Assembly: GCF_900113865.1 (NCBI RefSeq)
Contig: NZ_FOQY01000001.1
Coordinates: forward strand, 62,001 to 126,000
Direction of reading: 5' to 3'
Source: Streptosporangium canum
Lineage (GTDB): Bacteria; Actinomycetota; Actinomycetes; Streptosporangiales; Streptosporangiaceae
DNA: 64,000 nucleotides
Below, one piece after another: positions 37,396 through 48,369 of the stretch (positions are counted from its first letter, which is position 1; every line of letters starts with the position of its first letter). The translations under genes and the position numbers were made by a program. Under the pieces are notes generated by a model that had not been told where the DNA came from, searched no databases, and saw only the letters and a list, made by a program, of their open reading frames with translations.

Positions 37396-38887
37396 GAGCA
37401 TCCTCCACCTCGGTCACGGCCAGGGCCATCACCGAGTCCTGTGTAGCCTCACCGGCGGCGAGCTCCCCGACGAGCCTGCCGCGGGCCATCACCAGGACGC
37501 GGTCGCTCATGCCCAGGATCTCGGGGAGATCGCTGGAGATCATCAGCACCGCGTGCCCGGAGGCGGTGAGCGAATTGATCAGTTGATAGATCTCGACCTT
37601 GGCCCCCACGTCCACACCCCGCGTGGGCTCGTCGAGGATGAGCACGCTCGCCTTGGCGAGCAGCCACTTCCCGATGACGATCTTCTGCTGGTTGCCGCCC
37701 GACAGCGTGCGGACCTCCTGGCCGAGGCCGCTCATCCGCACACCGAGCTGCCGGGCCACCTCGGCGGCGGCCCTGCGCTGCCCCGGCCTGTCGACGAACC
37801 CGCCGCGGCTGGCCCGCCGCAGCGTGACCAGGCCGAGGTTCTCCCCCACGTCGGCGCCGAGCACCAGCCCCTGGCCCTTGCGGTCCTCGGGGACCAGGCC
37901 GAGGCCCGCCTCCATGGCGGCGTGCACGTCGCCGCGGGCCAGCGGGCTGCCGTTCACCAGGACCTCGCCGGAGTCGTAGGCGTCCGCGCCGAAGATCGAC
38001 CGCGCGACCTCGGTGCGGCCCGCGCCGACCAGTCCGGCCAGGCCCACGACCTCTCCGGCGCGCACCTCGAAGGAGACGTCGGCGAACTCACCCTCCCTGC
38101 GGAGCCCTCGCACCTGCAGGAGAGTTCCGCCCGGCGCCGCCGGCTCCCGGGGGTACTGCTGGTCGATGGGGCGGCCGACCATGAGCCTGACCAGCTCGTC
38201 CTCGGGAGTGGTCGCCGGCACCTCGGCCACCGAGCTGCCGTCCCGCAGCACGGTGACGCGGTCGCCGATCTGCGGGATCTCCTCAAGGTGGTGGGTGATG
38301 AACACGATCGCCACCCCCTGGTCGCGCAACTGCCGGACGATGTCGAACAGCCGCTCGACCTCGGTCGTCGTGAGCACGGCGGTCGGCTCGTCCATGATGA
38401 GCACGCGGGCGTTCAGGCCCAGCGCCTTGGCGATCTCGACCATCTGCATGCGCGCGATGCCCAGCCGCGCCACCGGGGTGCGCGGGTCGACGTCGACGCC
38501 GACCCTCCGCAGCAGCTCCCCCGCCTGCTCGTGCATCCGCCGGGTGTCGACGAAGCCGAAGCGGCGGGGAGGGCGGCCCAGGGCGAGGTTCTCACCGACG
38601 GTGAGCTGGGGAACCAGGTTGAACTCCTGGTAGATGGTGGCGATGCCCAGTCTCTGCGCGTCGCTCGCGGTGCGGATCTCGACCGGCGCCCCGTCGACCA
38701 GGATCCGCCCTCCGTCGGGGTGGTAGGCCCCGGAGAGCATCTTGATCAGCGTGCTCTTGCCCGCGCCGTTCTCCCCGAGCAGGACGTGGACCTCGCCGGC
38801 CCGGAGGGTGAAGTCGACCCCGTCCAGCGCGACCACACCCGGGAACTCCTTGCGCAGGCCTTCGACCCGGAGGATCTCGTCGTTCAA
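37385..38887 (-). CDS. rbsA: ribose ABC transporter ATP-binding protein
   Basis: A 500-residue double-ATPase subunit: first cassette Walker A GENGAGKST; second cassette with the degenerate GLVGAGRTE loop, LSGGNQQK signature and ILDEPTRGVDVGAK Walker B, as usual for sugar importers of this class. TTG 38887 is chosen: it overlaps the rbsR stop (TTGA) and has GGAAGG upstream. ATG 38911 lacks a binding site and lies within rbsR. Confidence 0.92.
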   Translation of the reverse strand: MNDEILRVEGLRKEFPGVVALDGVDFTLRAGEVHVLLGENGAGKSTLIKMLSGAYHPDGGRILVDGAPVEIRTASDAQRLGIATIYQEFNLVPQLTVGENLALGRPPRRFGFVDTRRMHEQAGELLRRVGVDVDPRTPVARLGIARMQMVEIAKALGLNARVLIMDEPTAVLTTTEVERLFDIVRQLRDQGVAIVFITHHLEEIPQIGDRVTVLRDGSSVAEVPATTPEDELVRLMVGRPIDQQYPREPAAPGGTLLQVRGLRREGEFADVSFEVRAGEVVGLAGLVGAGRTEVARSIFGADAYDSGEVLVNGSPLARGDVHAAMEAGLGLVPEDRKGQGLVLGADVGENLGLVTLRRASRGGFVDRPGQRRAAAEVARQLGVRMSGLGQEVRTLSGGNQQKIVIGKWLLAKASVLILDEPTRGVDVGAKVEIYQLINSLTASGHAVLMISSDLPEILGMSDRVLVMARGRLVGELAAGEATQDSVMALAVTEVEDARVH

Positions 38888-39888
38888 GAGACGTCCCTTC
38901 CTTCCCCGCATGATTGGCGGACCACCAGTACGGCGGGCAGGGACACCGACTCGGCGGGCCGCCCGCCGAGGCGGTCGAGGATGACCCGCACACCCCGTTT
39001 GCCGAGCTCGGCGGCGGGCTGGCTGATCGCGGTTATCGCCGGATCGACGTGCGGAAACCACGGCACGTCGTCGAATGACGCCAGCGCCACGTCCCCGGGG
39101 ATCCGCAGGCCGCGCGCCCGGATCTCGTCCAGCGCGCCCAGGGTCATCAGGTTGTCGCCCGCGAAGATCACCTGAGGCGGCTCCGGGAGGTCGAGGAGCC
39201 TGGCGGTGAGGGCGCGGCCGCTGCCGGACCGGAAGTCGCCCGCCTGGACGTACTCCGGGTGGACCTCCAGGCCGTGCTCGGCCATCGCGGCGAGGAAGGC
39301 GCCGGTCCGCTCCCGGCCCGTGGACAGCCGGGCGGGGCCCGAGATGAAGGCGATCCGCCGGTGCCCGAGCTGCCGCAGGTGGGCGACCAGCGCCCTGATC
39401 GCGTCGGTCCCGTCGGCCCGGACCGACGGCACGTGCACCCCGGGGAGCGTGCGGTCCAGGAAGACCAGCGGCCCGCCGGCCCGTGCGATCTCCTCGACCA
39501 GCGGCGTGACCTCGGCGGTGGGGCAGATCAACAGCCCGTCCACCCGCTGCTCCAGGAGGGTGCGCACGTAGTGGTCCTGTTCCTCGGCCCGCTCGTCGGC
39601 ATTGCCGATGATCACGGTATAGCCGGCCGCCCGCGCCGTGTCCTCGACCGCTCTCGCCAACTCGGCAAAGAATGGGTTGGCGATGTCGCCGATGATCAGC
39701 CCGAGGGTCTTGGTCGCCTCGGTGCGCAGCGAACGCGCCACCGCGTTGGGGACGTAGCTGAGCTCTCTCATCGCGGCGTAGACCCGGGTCCGGGTCTCCT
39801 CCGTCACCGACGGGTTGTCGTTGAGGACCCGGGAGACCGTGGCGACGGAGACGCCCGCGTGCGCGGCCACGTCCTTGATGCGTGCCAT
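38884..39888 (-). CDS. rbsR: LacI-family repressor of the ribose operon
   Basis: A 334-residue repressor: N-terminal helix-turn-helix and hinge (MARIKDVAAHAGVSVATVSRVLNDNPSV to RSLRTEATKT, 1-60), then a sugar-binding effector domain. It is the first gene of rbsR-A-C-B-K-D and is preceded by two perfect operators, so ribose-responsive autoregulation is very likely. The symbol is assigned from position and domain type. Confidence 0.9.
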   Translation of the reverse strand: MARIKDVAAHAGVSVATVSRVLNDNPSVTEETRTRVYAAMRELSYVPNAVARSLRTEATKTLGLIIGDIANPFFAELARAVEDTARAAGYTVIIGNADERAEEQDHYVRTLLEQRVDGLLICPTAEVTPLVEEIARAGGPLVFLDRTLPGVHVPSVRADGTDAIRALVAHLRQLGHRRIAFISGPARLSTGRERTGAFLAAMAEHGLEVHPEYVQAGDFRSGSGRALTARLLDLPEPPQVIFAGDNLMTLGALDEIRARGLRIPGDVALASFDDVPWFPHVDPAITAISQPAAELGKRGVRVILDRLGGRPAESVSLPAVLVVRQSCGEGRDVS

Positions 39889-39897
39889 CAGCCCTCC

Positions 39898-39935
39898 ATG
39901 TAATCGATTACATCAGAGTATGTAATCGATTACAT
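39898..39935. promoter_or_regulatory. two perfect LacI-type operators
   Basis: The 16-bp palindrome ATGTAATCGATTACAT occurs at 39898-39913 and again at 39920-39935, 22 bases apart start to start (two helical turns). It has the central CG typical of LacI-family operators and lies 10 bases before rbsR. It faces the RDD gene on the other side, but that start is over 200 bases away. Confidence 0.9.
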
Positions 39936-40146
39936 GGATGTAAACAGCACATTAAGTGACCTGCGTCACACTCATGGTGCTCACGCGGCCCCCACGCTTC
40001 CCAGCCGGGTCGGGGGACCCGGCGGCCGGATCCCGGACGCGGCGGGAACCCGGGGACGGGACGGCGGGGACACCCCGGTGCACACGCGGCGGCCGGCGGG
40101 CACGCGGGCAGGGAAAGCCGGTCGCGTCACCGGTAGGGTGCTGTGT

Positions 40147-41148
40147 GTGTCCGATGTCGTAACCGGCGAGGCCGTTGTCGTCGAAGTCCGGGTCGCCCAG
40201 CTGCCGAGCAGAGCGGCGGCGCTGCTCATCGACATCGCGGTCCAGCTCGTGACGCTGTTCGGGGCGTCCTTCGTGGTCGGTGCCCTGGCCTTCACCGCCG
40301 ACGAGGCCCTGTTGACGATGATCTACATCGCGCTCACCGTGCTGGTGCTCGTCGGCTATCCAGTGATCTTCGAGACGCTCTCCCGCGGCCGCAGCCTGGG
40401 CAAGCTCGCCCTCGGGCTCCGGGTGGTCAGCGACGACGGCAGCCCCGAGCGGTTCCGGCAGGCCCTGTTCCGCGGGCTGGCCGGAATGCTGGAGTTCTGG
40501 ACGCTCAGCGGCGCTCCCGCGCTGATCAGCTCGCTGATCTCGGAGAAGGGCAAACGGCTCGGCGACATCTTCGCGGGCACCATCGTGATCTCCGAGCGCG
40601 GCCCCCGGCGGTACGGCCCGCCGCTGGAGATGCCGCCGCAGCTCGCCGCGTGGGCCGCGACGCTGGAGCTGTCACGGCTGCCCGAGGGGATCGCCGCCAC
40701 CGCGCGGCAGTACCTCACCCGCTGGCACGACCTGTCCCCCGCGGTCCAGCACGAGATGGGCGCGCGCATCGCCACCGAGATGTCGGCCTTCGTCTCACCG
40801 CCCCCGCCTCCCGGCGTGCCGCCGTTCGCCTACCTCACCGCCGTCCTGGCCGAGCGCCGCCGCCGTGACCACGCGCGGCTGGCGTTCCAGGCAGGCGCCT
40901 CCCAGCGGCCCGCCCCGACGACGCCGACGCCCTACCCGCCGCCCCACCGGCAGGCGCCGTACCCACCGCAGCAGGCGCCGCATCCCTACCAGCAGGCACA
41001 GGGCTCGCATCCGCCGCCGCCCCACCCGCGGGCGCCGTACCCGCCGCCCTCCCACCCGGTCCCGGCTCCGATGGCCGCACCGCCCGCGTCCCAGCCGCCG
41101 GCCACGGCCCCCGGCCCCACCTCCGGCGGCTTCGTCCCGCCCGCCTGA
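40147..41148 (+). CDS. RDD family membrane protein
   Basis: A 333-residue protein with an N-terminal RDD domain: SRAAALLIDIAVQL carries the Arg-Asp signature, and three hydrophobic segments lie at about 22-45, 53-75 and 110-130. A cytoplasmic helical part follows, then a Pro/Gln/Tyr/His-rich tail (about 250-333). GTG 40147 has GTAGGG upstream. Related genes usually neighbour SpoIIM and MoxR/DUF58 genes. Function unknown. Confidence 0.83.
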   Translation: MSDVVTGEAVVVEVRVAQLPSRAAALLIDIAVQLVTLFGASFVVGALAFTADEALLTMIYIALTVLVLVGYPVIFETLSRGRSLGKLALGLRVVSDDGSPERFRQALFRGLAGMLEFWTLSGAPALISSLISEKGKRLGDIFAGTIVISERGPRRYGPPLEMPPQLAAWAATLELSRLPEGIAATARQYLTRWHDLSPAVQHEMGARIATEMSAFVSPPPPPGVPPFAYLTAVLAERRRRDHARLAFQAGASQRPAPTTPTPYPPPHRQAPYPPQQAPHPYQQAQGSHPPPPHPRAPYPPPSHPVPAPMAAPPASQPPATAPGPTSGGFVPPA

Positions 41149-41236
41149 ACCCGCCCGAGCCCGTACGGACGACCGGCCGGATCTGGGCATGCGTGCCGTG
41201 GAGCCATCCGGCCGGACCTGAGCACGCCGTACGGCC

Positions 41237-41265
41237 GTGGGCGGCGGCGGGAGGATGCCGCCCAC
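41237..41265. terminator. hairpin between RDD and LVIVD genes
   Basis: A 9-bp perfect stem GTGGGCGGC/GCCGCCCAC with an 11-base loop between two convergent genes. Confidence 0.55.
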
Positions 41266-41275
41266 AGCCGGAGAA

Positions 41276-42658
41276 TCAGTGGTTGCGCCCCTGGTGGTAG
41301 GAGGCCTGGGTCTGCACGTTCAGCCGGTCCAGGCGGACGCCCCCGGCCGGGTCGGTGCGCCGGTCGTTGATCCTGACCACGTCGAGTCCGTGGTGGAAGT
41401 CGCTGCCGTAGATGTGGCCGTTGTAGTAGTAGGCCGACCAGATGCCGCCGCCCCCGCCGTTGGGCTCCGGGCCTCGCTCGAAGAAGCCGATCTCCCGCGG
41501 GTGTGCGGAGTCGGTGAAGTCCAGGATCGAGATGCCGCCCTGGTACCAGGCCTGGACCATGATGTCCTTGCCCTTGACCGGGATCAGTGAGCCGTTGTGC
41601 GCGACGCAGTTCTCGGTGTCGGCCTGGTGGCGCGAGATCTTGAAGTAGCTCCGGAACACGAGCCGGCCGCCCCTGATGTCGTAGACGGCGTCGGCGCCGC
41701 GGTTCGGGCCGGTGGCCTCGTTGCAGGTGGCCGCGCCGCCACCGCCGAGCTCGTCGGTGAAGACGACCTTGGTGCCGGCGTTGTTGAACGTCGCCGAGTG
41801 CCAGAACGCGAAGTTCGGGTCCGTGACACGGGCCGTGATCACCGGGTTCTCCCGGTCGGAGATGTCGAACAGCACGCCGTCGCCCATGCAGGCGCCCGCG
41901 GCGACGTCCTTCTCCGCGTAGACGGTGATGTCGTGGCAGCCGCTGGTCGGCAGCAGCAGGCCCGGCTGGGTCTCGTTGCCGCCGTCGGGGAAGACGACCG
42001 GGGTGCTGACGACCGCGGCGTCCGCCGGGGAACGCAGCGGCACCTTGATGACCGAGATCTTGTCGTGCGGCGGCCGGCAGTCGGGGAAGCTCGCCGAGGG
42101 GTTGTAGGAGGAGGCGTACAGGTAGACGTTGCGCCGGTCGCGGCCCTTGCCCGGCACGAGGGTCAGGGTGTGCGAGCCGCAGTCGGTCTCGACCGCCTTG
42201 ACGTACTTAGGGCTCTTCTTGTCGCTGATATCGAAGATCCGGACGCCCTCCCACGACTCCTTGACCGACGCGACCTGCCCGACACTGCTGCAGGAGTCGT
42301 TGTTGCGGGAGGAGTCGACCGCGGTGAACAGCAGATTCCCGTAGACCGACACGTCCATCTGGGAGCCGGGGCAGACGACGCTGCTGACGACCTTGGTCCG
42401 GTCCGGGCGGCTGATGTCGTAAATGGAGAAACCGCCGTAGTTGCCGACATAGGCGTAGTCGCCCTGGAAGGCGATGTCGGTGTTGATGGTGTTCTCCAGC
42501 CCGGCGGGCTTGGGGACGTTGGCCACGTGCGACACGTTCGGGCTGGTGGCGACCTCACCGGACGGTGGGATGCCGGCGGCCTGGGCAGGCATCGCCGACA
42601 TGAGCATCGCGGCGGTCACCGCGATCGACGGCCAGCCGATCCTGTGGAGAGTGAGCAC
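41276..42658 (-). CDS. secreted LVIVD-repeat beta-propeller protein (copy A)
   Basis: A 460-residue exported protein: signal peptide ending near AMPAQAAG, then beta-propeller repeats of the LVIVD type (DIAFQGDYAYVGNYGGFSIYDISRPDRTKVV; GVRIFDISDKKSPKYVKAVETDCGSHTLTL; GISILDFTDSAHPREIGFFERG). GTG 42658 has GGAGGT six bases upstream; an earlier frame start lacks one. It is the paralogue of the next gene with long identical stretches. No enzymatic motif. Extracellular; function unknown, possibly scaffold or metal-related given the DUF305 neighbour. Confidence 0.85.
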   Translation of the reverse strand: MLTLHRIGWPSIAVTAAMLMSAMPAQAAGIPPSGEVATSPNVSHVANVPKPAGLENTINTDIAFQGDYAYVGNYGGFSIYDISRPDRTKVVSSVVCPGSQMDVSVYGNLLFTAVDSSRNNDSCSSVGQVASVKESWEGVRIFDISDKKSPKYVKAVETDCGSHTLTLVPGKGRDRRNVYLYASSYNPSASFPDCRPPHDKISVIKVPLRSPADAAVVSTPVVFPDGGNETQPGLLLPTSGCHDITVYAEKDVAAGACMGDGVLFDISDRENPVITARVTDPNFAFWHSATFNNAGTKVVFTDELGGGGAATCNEATGPNRGADAVYDIRGGRLVFRSYFKISRHQADTENCVAHNGSLIPVKGKDIMVQAWYQGGISILDFTDSAHPREIGFFERGPEPNGGGGGIWSAYYYNGHIYGSDFHHGLDVVRINDRRTDPAGGVRLDRLNVQTQASYHQGRNH

Positions 42659-42730
42659 CCGGTAACCTCCGTTGCGAGGGAGACATGAAGTGCAGACAAA
42701 CGTGGAAATTGTCCGTCTCAACCGGAAAAT

Positions 42731-42768
42731 AAACTAGATGTCAGCCAGTAAGGATAATCATCTAGTTT
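42731..42768. promoter_or_regulatory. long inverted repeat between the LVIVD genes
   Basis: AAACTAGATG (42731-42740) and its exact complement CATCTAGTTT (42759-42768) flank 18 bases in a strikingly A/T-rich island. On the minus strand the second arm runs into TTTATTTT. It may be an operator/promoter for copy A or a terminator of copy B. A CTAGAT motif also occurs upstream of copy B near 44336. Confidence 0.5.
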
Positions 42769-42847
42769 TATGTGTTCCCTCCGACAAAAGGACTATCCGG
42801 ACCCTCCACGGGCGGCGAGGACCGGGATCCCCGCCGCCCAGAGATGA

Positions 42848-44290
42848 TCAGTCGTCGTCGTGGTCGCCGTGACCGCCATGGCCGTGCTCGGCGTAGGAGG
42901 CCTGGGTCTGCGCGTTCAGGATGTCGGCCTTGACCCCCTTGGCCTTGTTGGTGCGCGGGTCATTGATCTTCAGGACGTCGAGGCCCAGGTTGAAGTCGCT
43001 GCCGTAGATGTAGCCGTTGTAGTAGTAGGCGGACCAGAATCCACCGCTCAGCGCGGGGGCGGTGCTGTCGGGGCCGCGCTCGAAGAAGGCGATCTCCTGC
43101 GGGTTGGCGGAGTCGGTGAAGTCCACGACCGAGATGCCGCCCTGGTACCAGGCCTGGACCATGATGTCCTTGCCCTTGACCGGGATCAGCGAGCCGTTGT
43201 GCGCGACGCAGTTCTCGGTGTCGGCCTGGTGCCTCGGGATCTTGAAGTACCCCTTGAAGGCGAGCCCGCCGCCCGCGATGTCGTAGTAGGCGTTGGCGCC
43301 GCGGTTCGGGCCGATCGCCGCGTTGCAGGTGGCCGCGCCGCCGCCGCCGAGCTCGTCGGTGAAGACGACCTTGGTGCCGGCGTTGTTGAACGTCGCCGAG
43401 TGCCAGAACGCGAAGTTCTCGTCGTCCCGGGCCGTCGCGGTGACCTTGGGGTTCACCGGGTCGGAGATGTCCATCAGGATGCCCTCGCCCATGCAGGCTC
43501 CGGCGGCGATGTTCTTCTCCGGGAAGACGGTGATGTCGTGGCAGCCGGTGGTCGCCGACGTGCGGTAGGGGTACTGCTGGGTCGGCTCGCCGGGGTTGCC
43601 GCCGTCCGGGAACAGGTTCGGGGTGCCGACGACGGAGGCGCCCGCCGGGTTGCCCAGCGGCACCTTGACGATCGAGATCAGGTCGTGCGGCGGCTGGCAG
43701 TCGGGGAAGCTCGCCGAGGGGCTGTAGGAGGAGATGTAGAGATAGACGTTGCGCCGGTCGCGGCCCTTGCCCGGCACGAGGGTCAGGGTGTGCGAGCCGC
43801 AGTTGGTCTCGACCGCCTTGACGTACTTCGGATTCTTCTTGTCGCTGATATCGAAGATCCGGACGCCCTCCCACGACTCCTTGACCGACGCGCTCTGCGA
43901 GGTGCTGCTGCAGGAGTCGTTGTTGCGGGAGGAGTCGACGGCGCCGAAGAGCAGGTTCCCGTAGACGGCCACGTCCATCTGCCCGCCGGGGCAGATCACC
44001 GAGCTGACCAGCGAGGTCTTCTTCGGCTTGCGGATGTCGTAGATGGAGAAACCGGTGTAGTTGCCGACGTAGGCGTAGTCGCCCTGGAAGGCCATGTCGG
44101 TATGGATGTCAGTGAGCGCGGCCGGCTTGGGAACGTTGGTCACGTGCTCGATGTTCGGGCTCATGACGATCTCGCCGGGTGCCGGAATGTCAGCGGCCTG
44201 GGCGGGCACCGTGGACAGCGCCATCACCGCCGCGACACCGGCTACTACCAGGAACCGGCCGGACAGGCCCTTCCTGAAGGGGGTGAACAC
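42848..44290 (-). CDS. secreted LVIVD-repeat beta-propeller protein (copy B, His-rich tail)
   Basis: A 480-residue paralogue of copy A with the same architecture: signal peptide ending near TVPAQAAD, LVIVD repeats, conserved Cys pairs (VICPGGQMD, NNDSCSS, ETNCGSH). It differs by an insertion around residues 270-285 and a C-terminal tail HGHGGHGDHDDD, a likely metal-binding His/Asp cluster. GTG 44290 has AAGGAGG eight bases upstream. The DUF305 lipoprotein gene starts 180 bases away, divergently. Confidence 0.85.
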   Translation of the reverse strand: MFTPFRKGLSGRFLVVAGVAAVMALSTVPAQAADIPAPGEIVMSPNIEHVTNVPKPAALTDIHTDMAFQGDYAYVGNYTGFSIYDIRKPKKTSLVSSVICPGGQMDVAVYGNLLFGAVDSSRNNDSCSSTSQSASVKESWEGVRIFDISDKKNPKYVKAVETNCGSHTLTLVPGKGRDRRNVYLYISSYSPSASFPDCQPPHDLISIVKVPLGNPAGASVVGTPNLFPDGGNPGEPTQQYPYRTSATTGCHDITVFPEKNIAAGACMGEGILMDISDPVNPKVTATARDDENFAFWHSATFNNAGTKVVFTDELGGGGAATCNAAIGPNRGANAYYDIAGGGLAFKGYFKIPRHQADTENCVAHNGSLIPVKGKDIMVQAWYQGGISVVDFTDSANPQEIAFFERGPDSTAPALSGGFWSAYYYNGYIYGSDFNLGLDVLKINDPRTNKAKGVKADILNAQTQASYAEHGHGGHGDHDDD

Positions 44291-44470
44291 TCGCGAACCT
44301 CCTTGCCATATGCGCCATAAAGGGCGCATAAATGACTAGATCGTCCGCCTTGAGTGATAGATCGGGCAAGGTGTCACTGTGTCAGCAAGTTTTTCCGATT
44401 TGTTGTCTTTACTCACCTACCCGGCCGAGGTTAGGGTTTTCCGTCACAGCAGCTTCACGAAGGAGGCCGG

Positions 44471-45109
44471 GTGCGCGTCGCGCTCATTGCCGTGGTCGCC
44501 GCCCTCTCCCTCAGCGCGTGCAGCGCCGATCCGGGGCCGCCTCCCGTCCAGGCGAAAGCCGAGTCGACCGCCCCGATCATCGCGCCCGGCAGGCCGGGTG
44601 AGCCCGCCAGGACGATCGGCCCGGACGAGGCCCGCACGGCCGTGCCCGCGCCCACCGCCAACGCGGCGGACGTGAAATACGTTCAGGACATGGTCACCCA
44701 TCACCGGCAGGCCGTCGACATGGCGGTCCTGGCTCCGTCCCGGGCCGACTCGGCCACGCTCAAGGGCCTGGCCTCGCGCATCAAGGACGCCCAGGGGCCG
44801 GAGATCCAGTACATGACGACCTGGCTGCAGCAGCAGGGCATGAAGGTGCCCGACCACCACGCCTCCCACACCGGCATGCCGGGCATGGCCACACCCGAGC
44901 AGATGCGGGCCCTCAAGGCCGCCTCGGGCAAGGACTTCGACCGGCTCTTCCTCACCCTGATGACCGCCCACCACCAGGGCGCCATCACGATGTCCGAGCA
45001 GGTCCTGGTCGGCGGCTCGCACATCAAGATCGAGGAGCTGGCGAACGACGTCGCCGCCACCCAGAGCGCCGAGATCCGCAGGATGCGGGAGATGCAGGCC
45101 GGGCTATGA
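44471..45109 (+). CDS. DUF305 family lipoprotein
   Basis: A 212-residue protein with lipobox LSAC (Cys17), a Pro/Ala-rich linker and a DUF305 four-helix domain with the paired His motifs [13 protein letters not shown] and [15 protein letters not shown], plus Met/His-rich [19 protein letters not shown]. This ferritin-like fold probably binds metal (copper in some relatives). GTG 44471 follows GAAGGAGG. Its last codon CTA is also the stop codon of the opposite gene. Confidence 0.88.
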   Translation: MRVALIAVVAALSLSACSADPGPPPVQAKAESTAPIIAPGRPGEPARTIGPDEARTAVPAPTANAADVKYVQDMVTHHRQAVDMAVLAPSRADSATLKGLASRIKDAQGPEIQYMTTWLQQQGMKVPDHHASHTGMPGMATPEQMRALKAASGKDFDRLFLTLMTAHHQGAITMSEQVLVGGSHIKIEELANDVAATQSAEIRRMREMQAGL

Positions 45110-46345
45110 GCCGAGCCGCCAGGAGTGGAGATACTTCTCCTGCTCGGCGGTCAGGGTGTCCACCTCGATCCCGGCGGCGGCCAGCTTGAGCCGCGCCACC
45201 TCGACGTCGACCTCCTGCGGCACGTCGTAGACGCCGGGCGCCAGCCCCGCCCTCTCGCGGGCCAGCCACGCGACGGCGAGCGCCTGCGCGGAGAAGGACA
45301 TGTCCATGACGGCGGCCGGATGCCCCTCGGCCGCCGTCAGGTTCACCAGACGCCCCTCGGCGAGCAGCAGGAGCCGCCGGCCGTCGGCGAGGACGTACTC
45401 GTCGGTGTTGGGGCGCACCCCGCGATGGACGGCCTGCGCCAGCTCGTCCAGGGCCCGGACGTCGATCTCGACGTCGAAATGGCCGGCGTTGGCCAGGATC
45501 GCGCCGTCCTTCATCGCCGCCAGGTGCTCGCCCCTGATCACGTCGCGGTTGCCGGTGACCGTGATGAACACGTCCCCCGCCCGGGCGGCGCCCGTCATCG
45601 GCTGCACGTCGTAACCATGCAGTGAGGCGTCCAGGGCCTTGACCGGGTCGATCTCGGTGATCACCACCCGGGCGCCCAGGCCCCTGGCCCGCTCGGCGAC
45701 GCCCCGGCCGCAGTAGCCGAACCCGGCGACCACCACGGTCTTGCCCGCCAGCAGGGTGTTGGTGGCGCGCATGATGCCGTCGATGGTGGACTGGCCGGTG
45801 CCGTACCGGTTGTCGAACATCCGCTTGGTCCGGGTGTCGTTGACCGCCACGACCGGGAACCTCAGCGCCCGCTCGGCCGCCATCTGCCGGAGCCGGATGA
45901 TCCCGGTCGTGGTCTCCTCGCAGCCCCCGGAGACCCTCTCCAGCAGCTCGGTCCGCTCGGTGTGCAGGATGTTGACCAGGTCGCAGCCGTCGTCGAGGAC
46001 GACGTCCGGGGAGATGTCGAGCGCCTGGTGGATGTGCCGGTAGTAGGTCTCCCTGTCGACCCCGGCCCTCGCGTGCACGCCGACGCCGTACTCACCCAGC
46101 GCGGCGGCGACGTCGTCCTGCGTGGACAGCGGGTTCGAGGCGGCCAGTGCGATCTCGGCCCCGCCCGCCTTCAGCGTGCCCATGAGCACCGCGGTCTCGG
46201 CGGTCACGTGCAGGCAGGCGGCGATCCGCAGCCCGTCGAGAGGCCGCTCGGCCGCGAACCGCTCTCCGATCGCGGTGAGCACGGGCATCGACCGCGCCGC
46301 CCACCCGATCCGCCGCTCGCCCGCGGCCACCAGTGCGCTGTCCAC
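45104..46345 (-). CDS. adenosylhomocysteinase-like protein, short (archaeal-type) form
   Basis: A 413-residue NAD-dependent hydrolase of the SAHH family. NAD-binding loop [35 protein letters not shown] and [10 protein letters not shown] are clear. It is about 60 residues shorter than the canonical enzyme downstream on the same strand; it has CGRG where that has VGKG, and ends [13 protein letters not shown] instead of a Lys-Tyr tail. This form resembles archaeal/thermophile SAHHs, some of which act on S-inosylhomocysteine. GTG 46345 follows GGGGAGAG. It may handle a modified nucleoside. Confidence 0.85.
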   Translation of the reverse strand: MDSALVAAGERRIGWAARSMPVLTAIGERFAAERPLDGLRIAACLHVTAETAVLMGTLKAGGAEIALAASNPLSTQDDVAAALGEYGVGVHARAGVDRETYYRHIHQALDISPDVVLDDGCDLVNILHTERTELLERVSGGCEETTTGIIRLRQMAAERALRFPVVAVNDTRTKRMFDNRYGTGQSTIDGIMRATNTLLAGKTVVVAGFGYCGRGVAERARGLGARVVITEIDPVKALDASLHGYDVQPMTGAARAGDVFITVTGNRDVIRGEHLAAMKDGAILANAGHFDVEIDVRALDELAQAVHRGVRPNTDEYVLADGRRLLLLAEGRLVNLTAAEGHPAAVMDMSFSAQALAVAWLARERAGLAPGVYDVPQEVDVEVARLKLAAAGIEVDTLTAEQEKYLHSWRLGS

Positions 46346-46367
46346 GTCTCTCCCCGGATTGCCCGAA

Positions 46368-46391
46368 GGCCCCCGCAGCTCTGCGGGGGCC
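46368..46391. terminator. terminator after ahcY
   Basis: GGCCCCCGCAG paired with CTGCGGGGGCC, with a very short loop, 17 bases after the ahcY stop on the minus strand and before the short SAHH gene. Confidence 0.75.
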
Positions 46392-46407
46392 CGGTTGGAA
46401 CGGTCGA

Positions 46408-47835
<1,428 letters not shown>

Positions 47836-48031
47836 GTGTTACCCCTCTGGTTGATGGTCGCGCTCGCCGCGTGCCCTCGCTGGTCTCGCGACCCCGCTTC
47901 GCTCTCGGGCCCGGCTCGGCGCTCCACCGGAAAAGTCGACGATGTGAGTTTAGGCGGCCGGGATGACTCCGCGCACCTTCCAGAGCGCTAATCTGACACA
48001 AGAATGTAAGACTCTGCGGAAAGGCGTGAGA

Positions 48032-48367
48032 ATGCGGATCACCGAGGCCGCCAGACGGCTGGGAATGTCACCCCGCATGCTCCGCTACCGCGAGGCACTC
48101 GGCCTGCTCCCGCCGGTCCGCAGCCACGGGGCGCACCGGCGCTTCGGCCCCGAGGAGCTGTCGGCCGTGGCGCAGGGCGTGGAGCTGGAGAAGCGGTTCG
48201 ACATCTCCCCCGCCGAGCTGGCCTTCGCGCTGCGGGTGCTGAGCGAGCCCGCGGTGGCGCAGGCCGTACGCGATCTGGGGCTGCGGATCGGCCGCCTGCA
48301 GGCCCCGCGCCGGGCGCTGGACTTCGAGAAGGAGAAGGCGCTGCGCCTGCTCCAAGGTCGCTCCTAG
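48032..48367 (+). CDS. small MerR-family regulator
   Basis: A 111-residue protein with one MerR winged helix (MRITEAARRLGMSPRMLRYREALGLLPPVR) and a short helical C-terminus without the long dimer coil of full MerR proteins. ATG 48032 is chosen because the family begins here. It is divergent from ahcY and is followed two bases later by the sensor kinase, so it may control either. Confidence 0.8.
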   Translation: MRITEAARRLGMSPRMLRYREALGLLPPVRSHGAHRRFGPEELSAVAQGVELEKRFDISPAELAFALRVLSEPAVAQAVRDLGLRIGRLQAPRRALDFEKEKALRLLQGRS

Positions 48368-48369
48368 GA

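Noticed and set aside
47836-48031. Possible SAH riboswitch before ahcY
   Set aside because: The leader lacks the conserved core of the SAH riboswitch as I know it; a covariance search would be needed to revive the idea.
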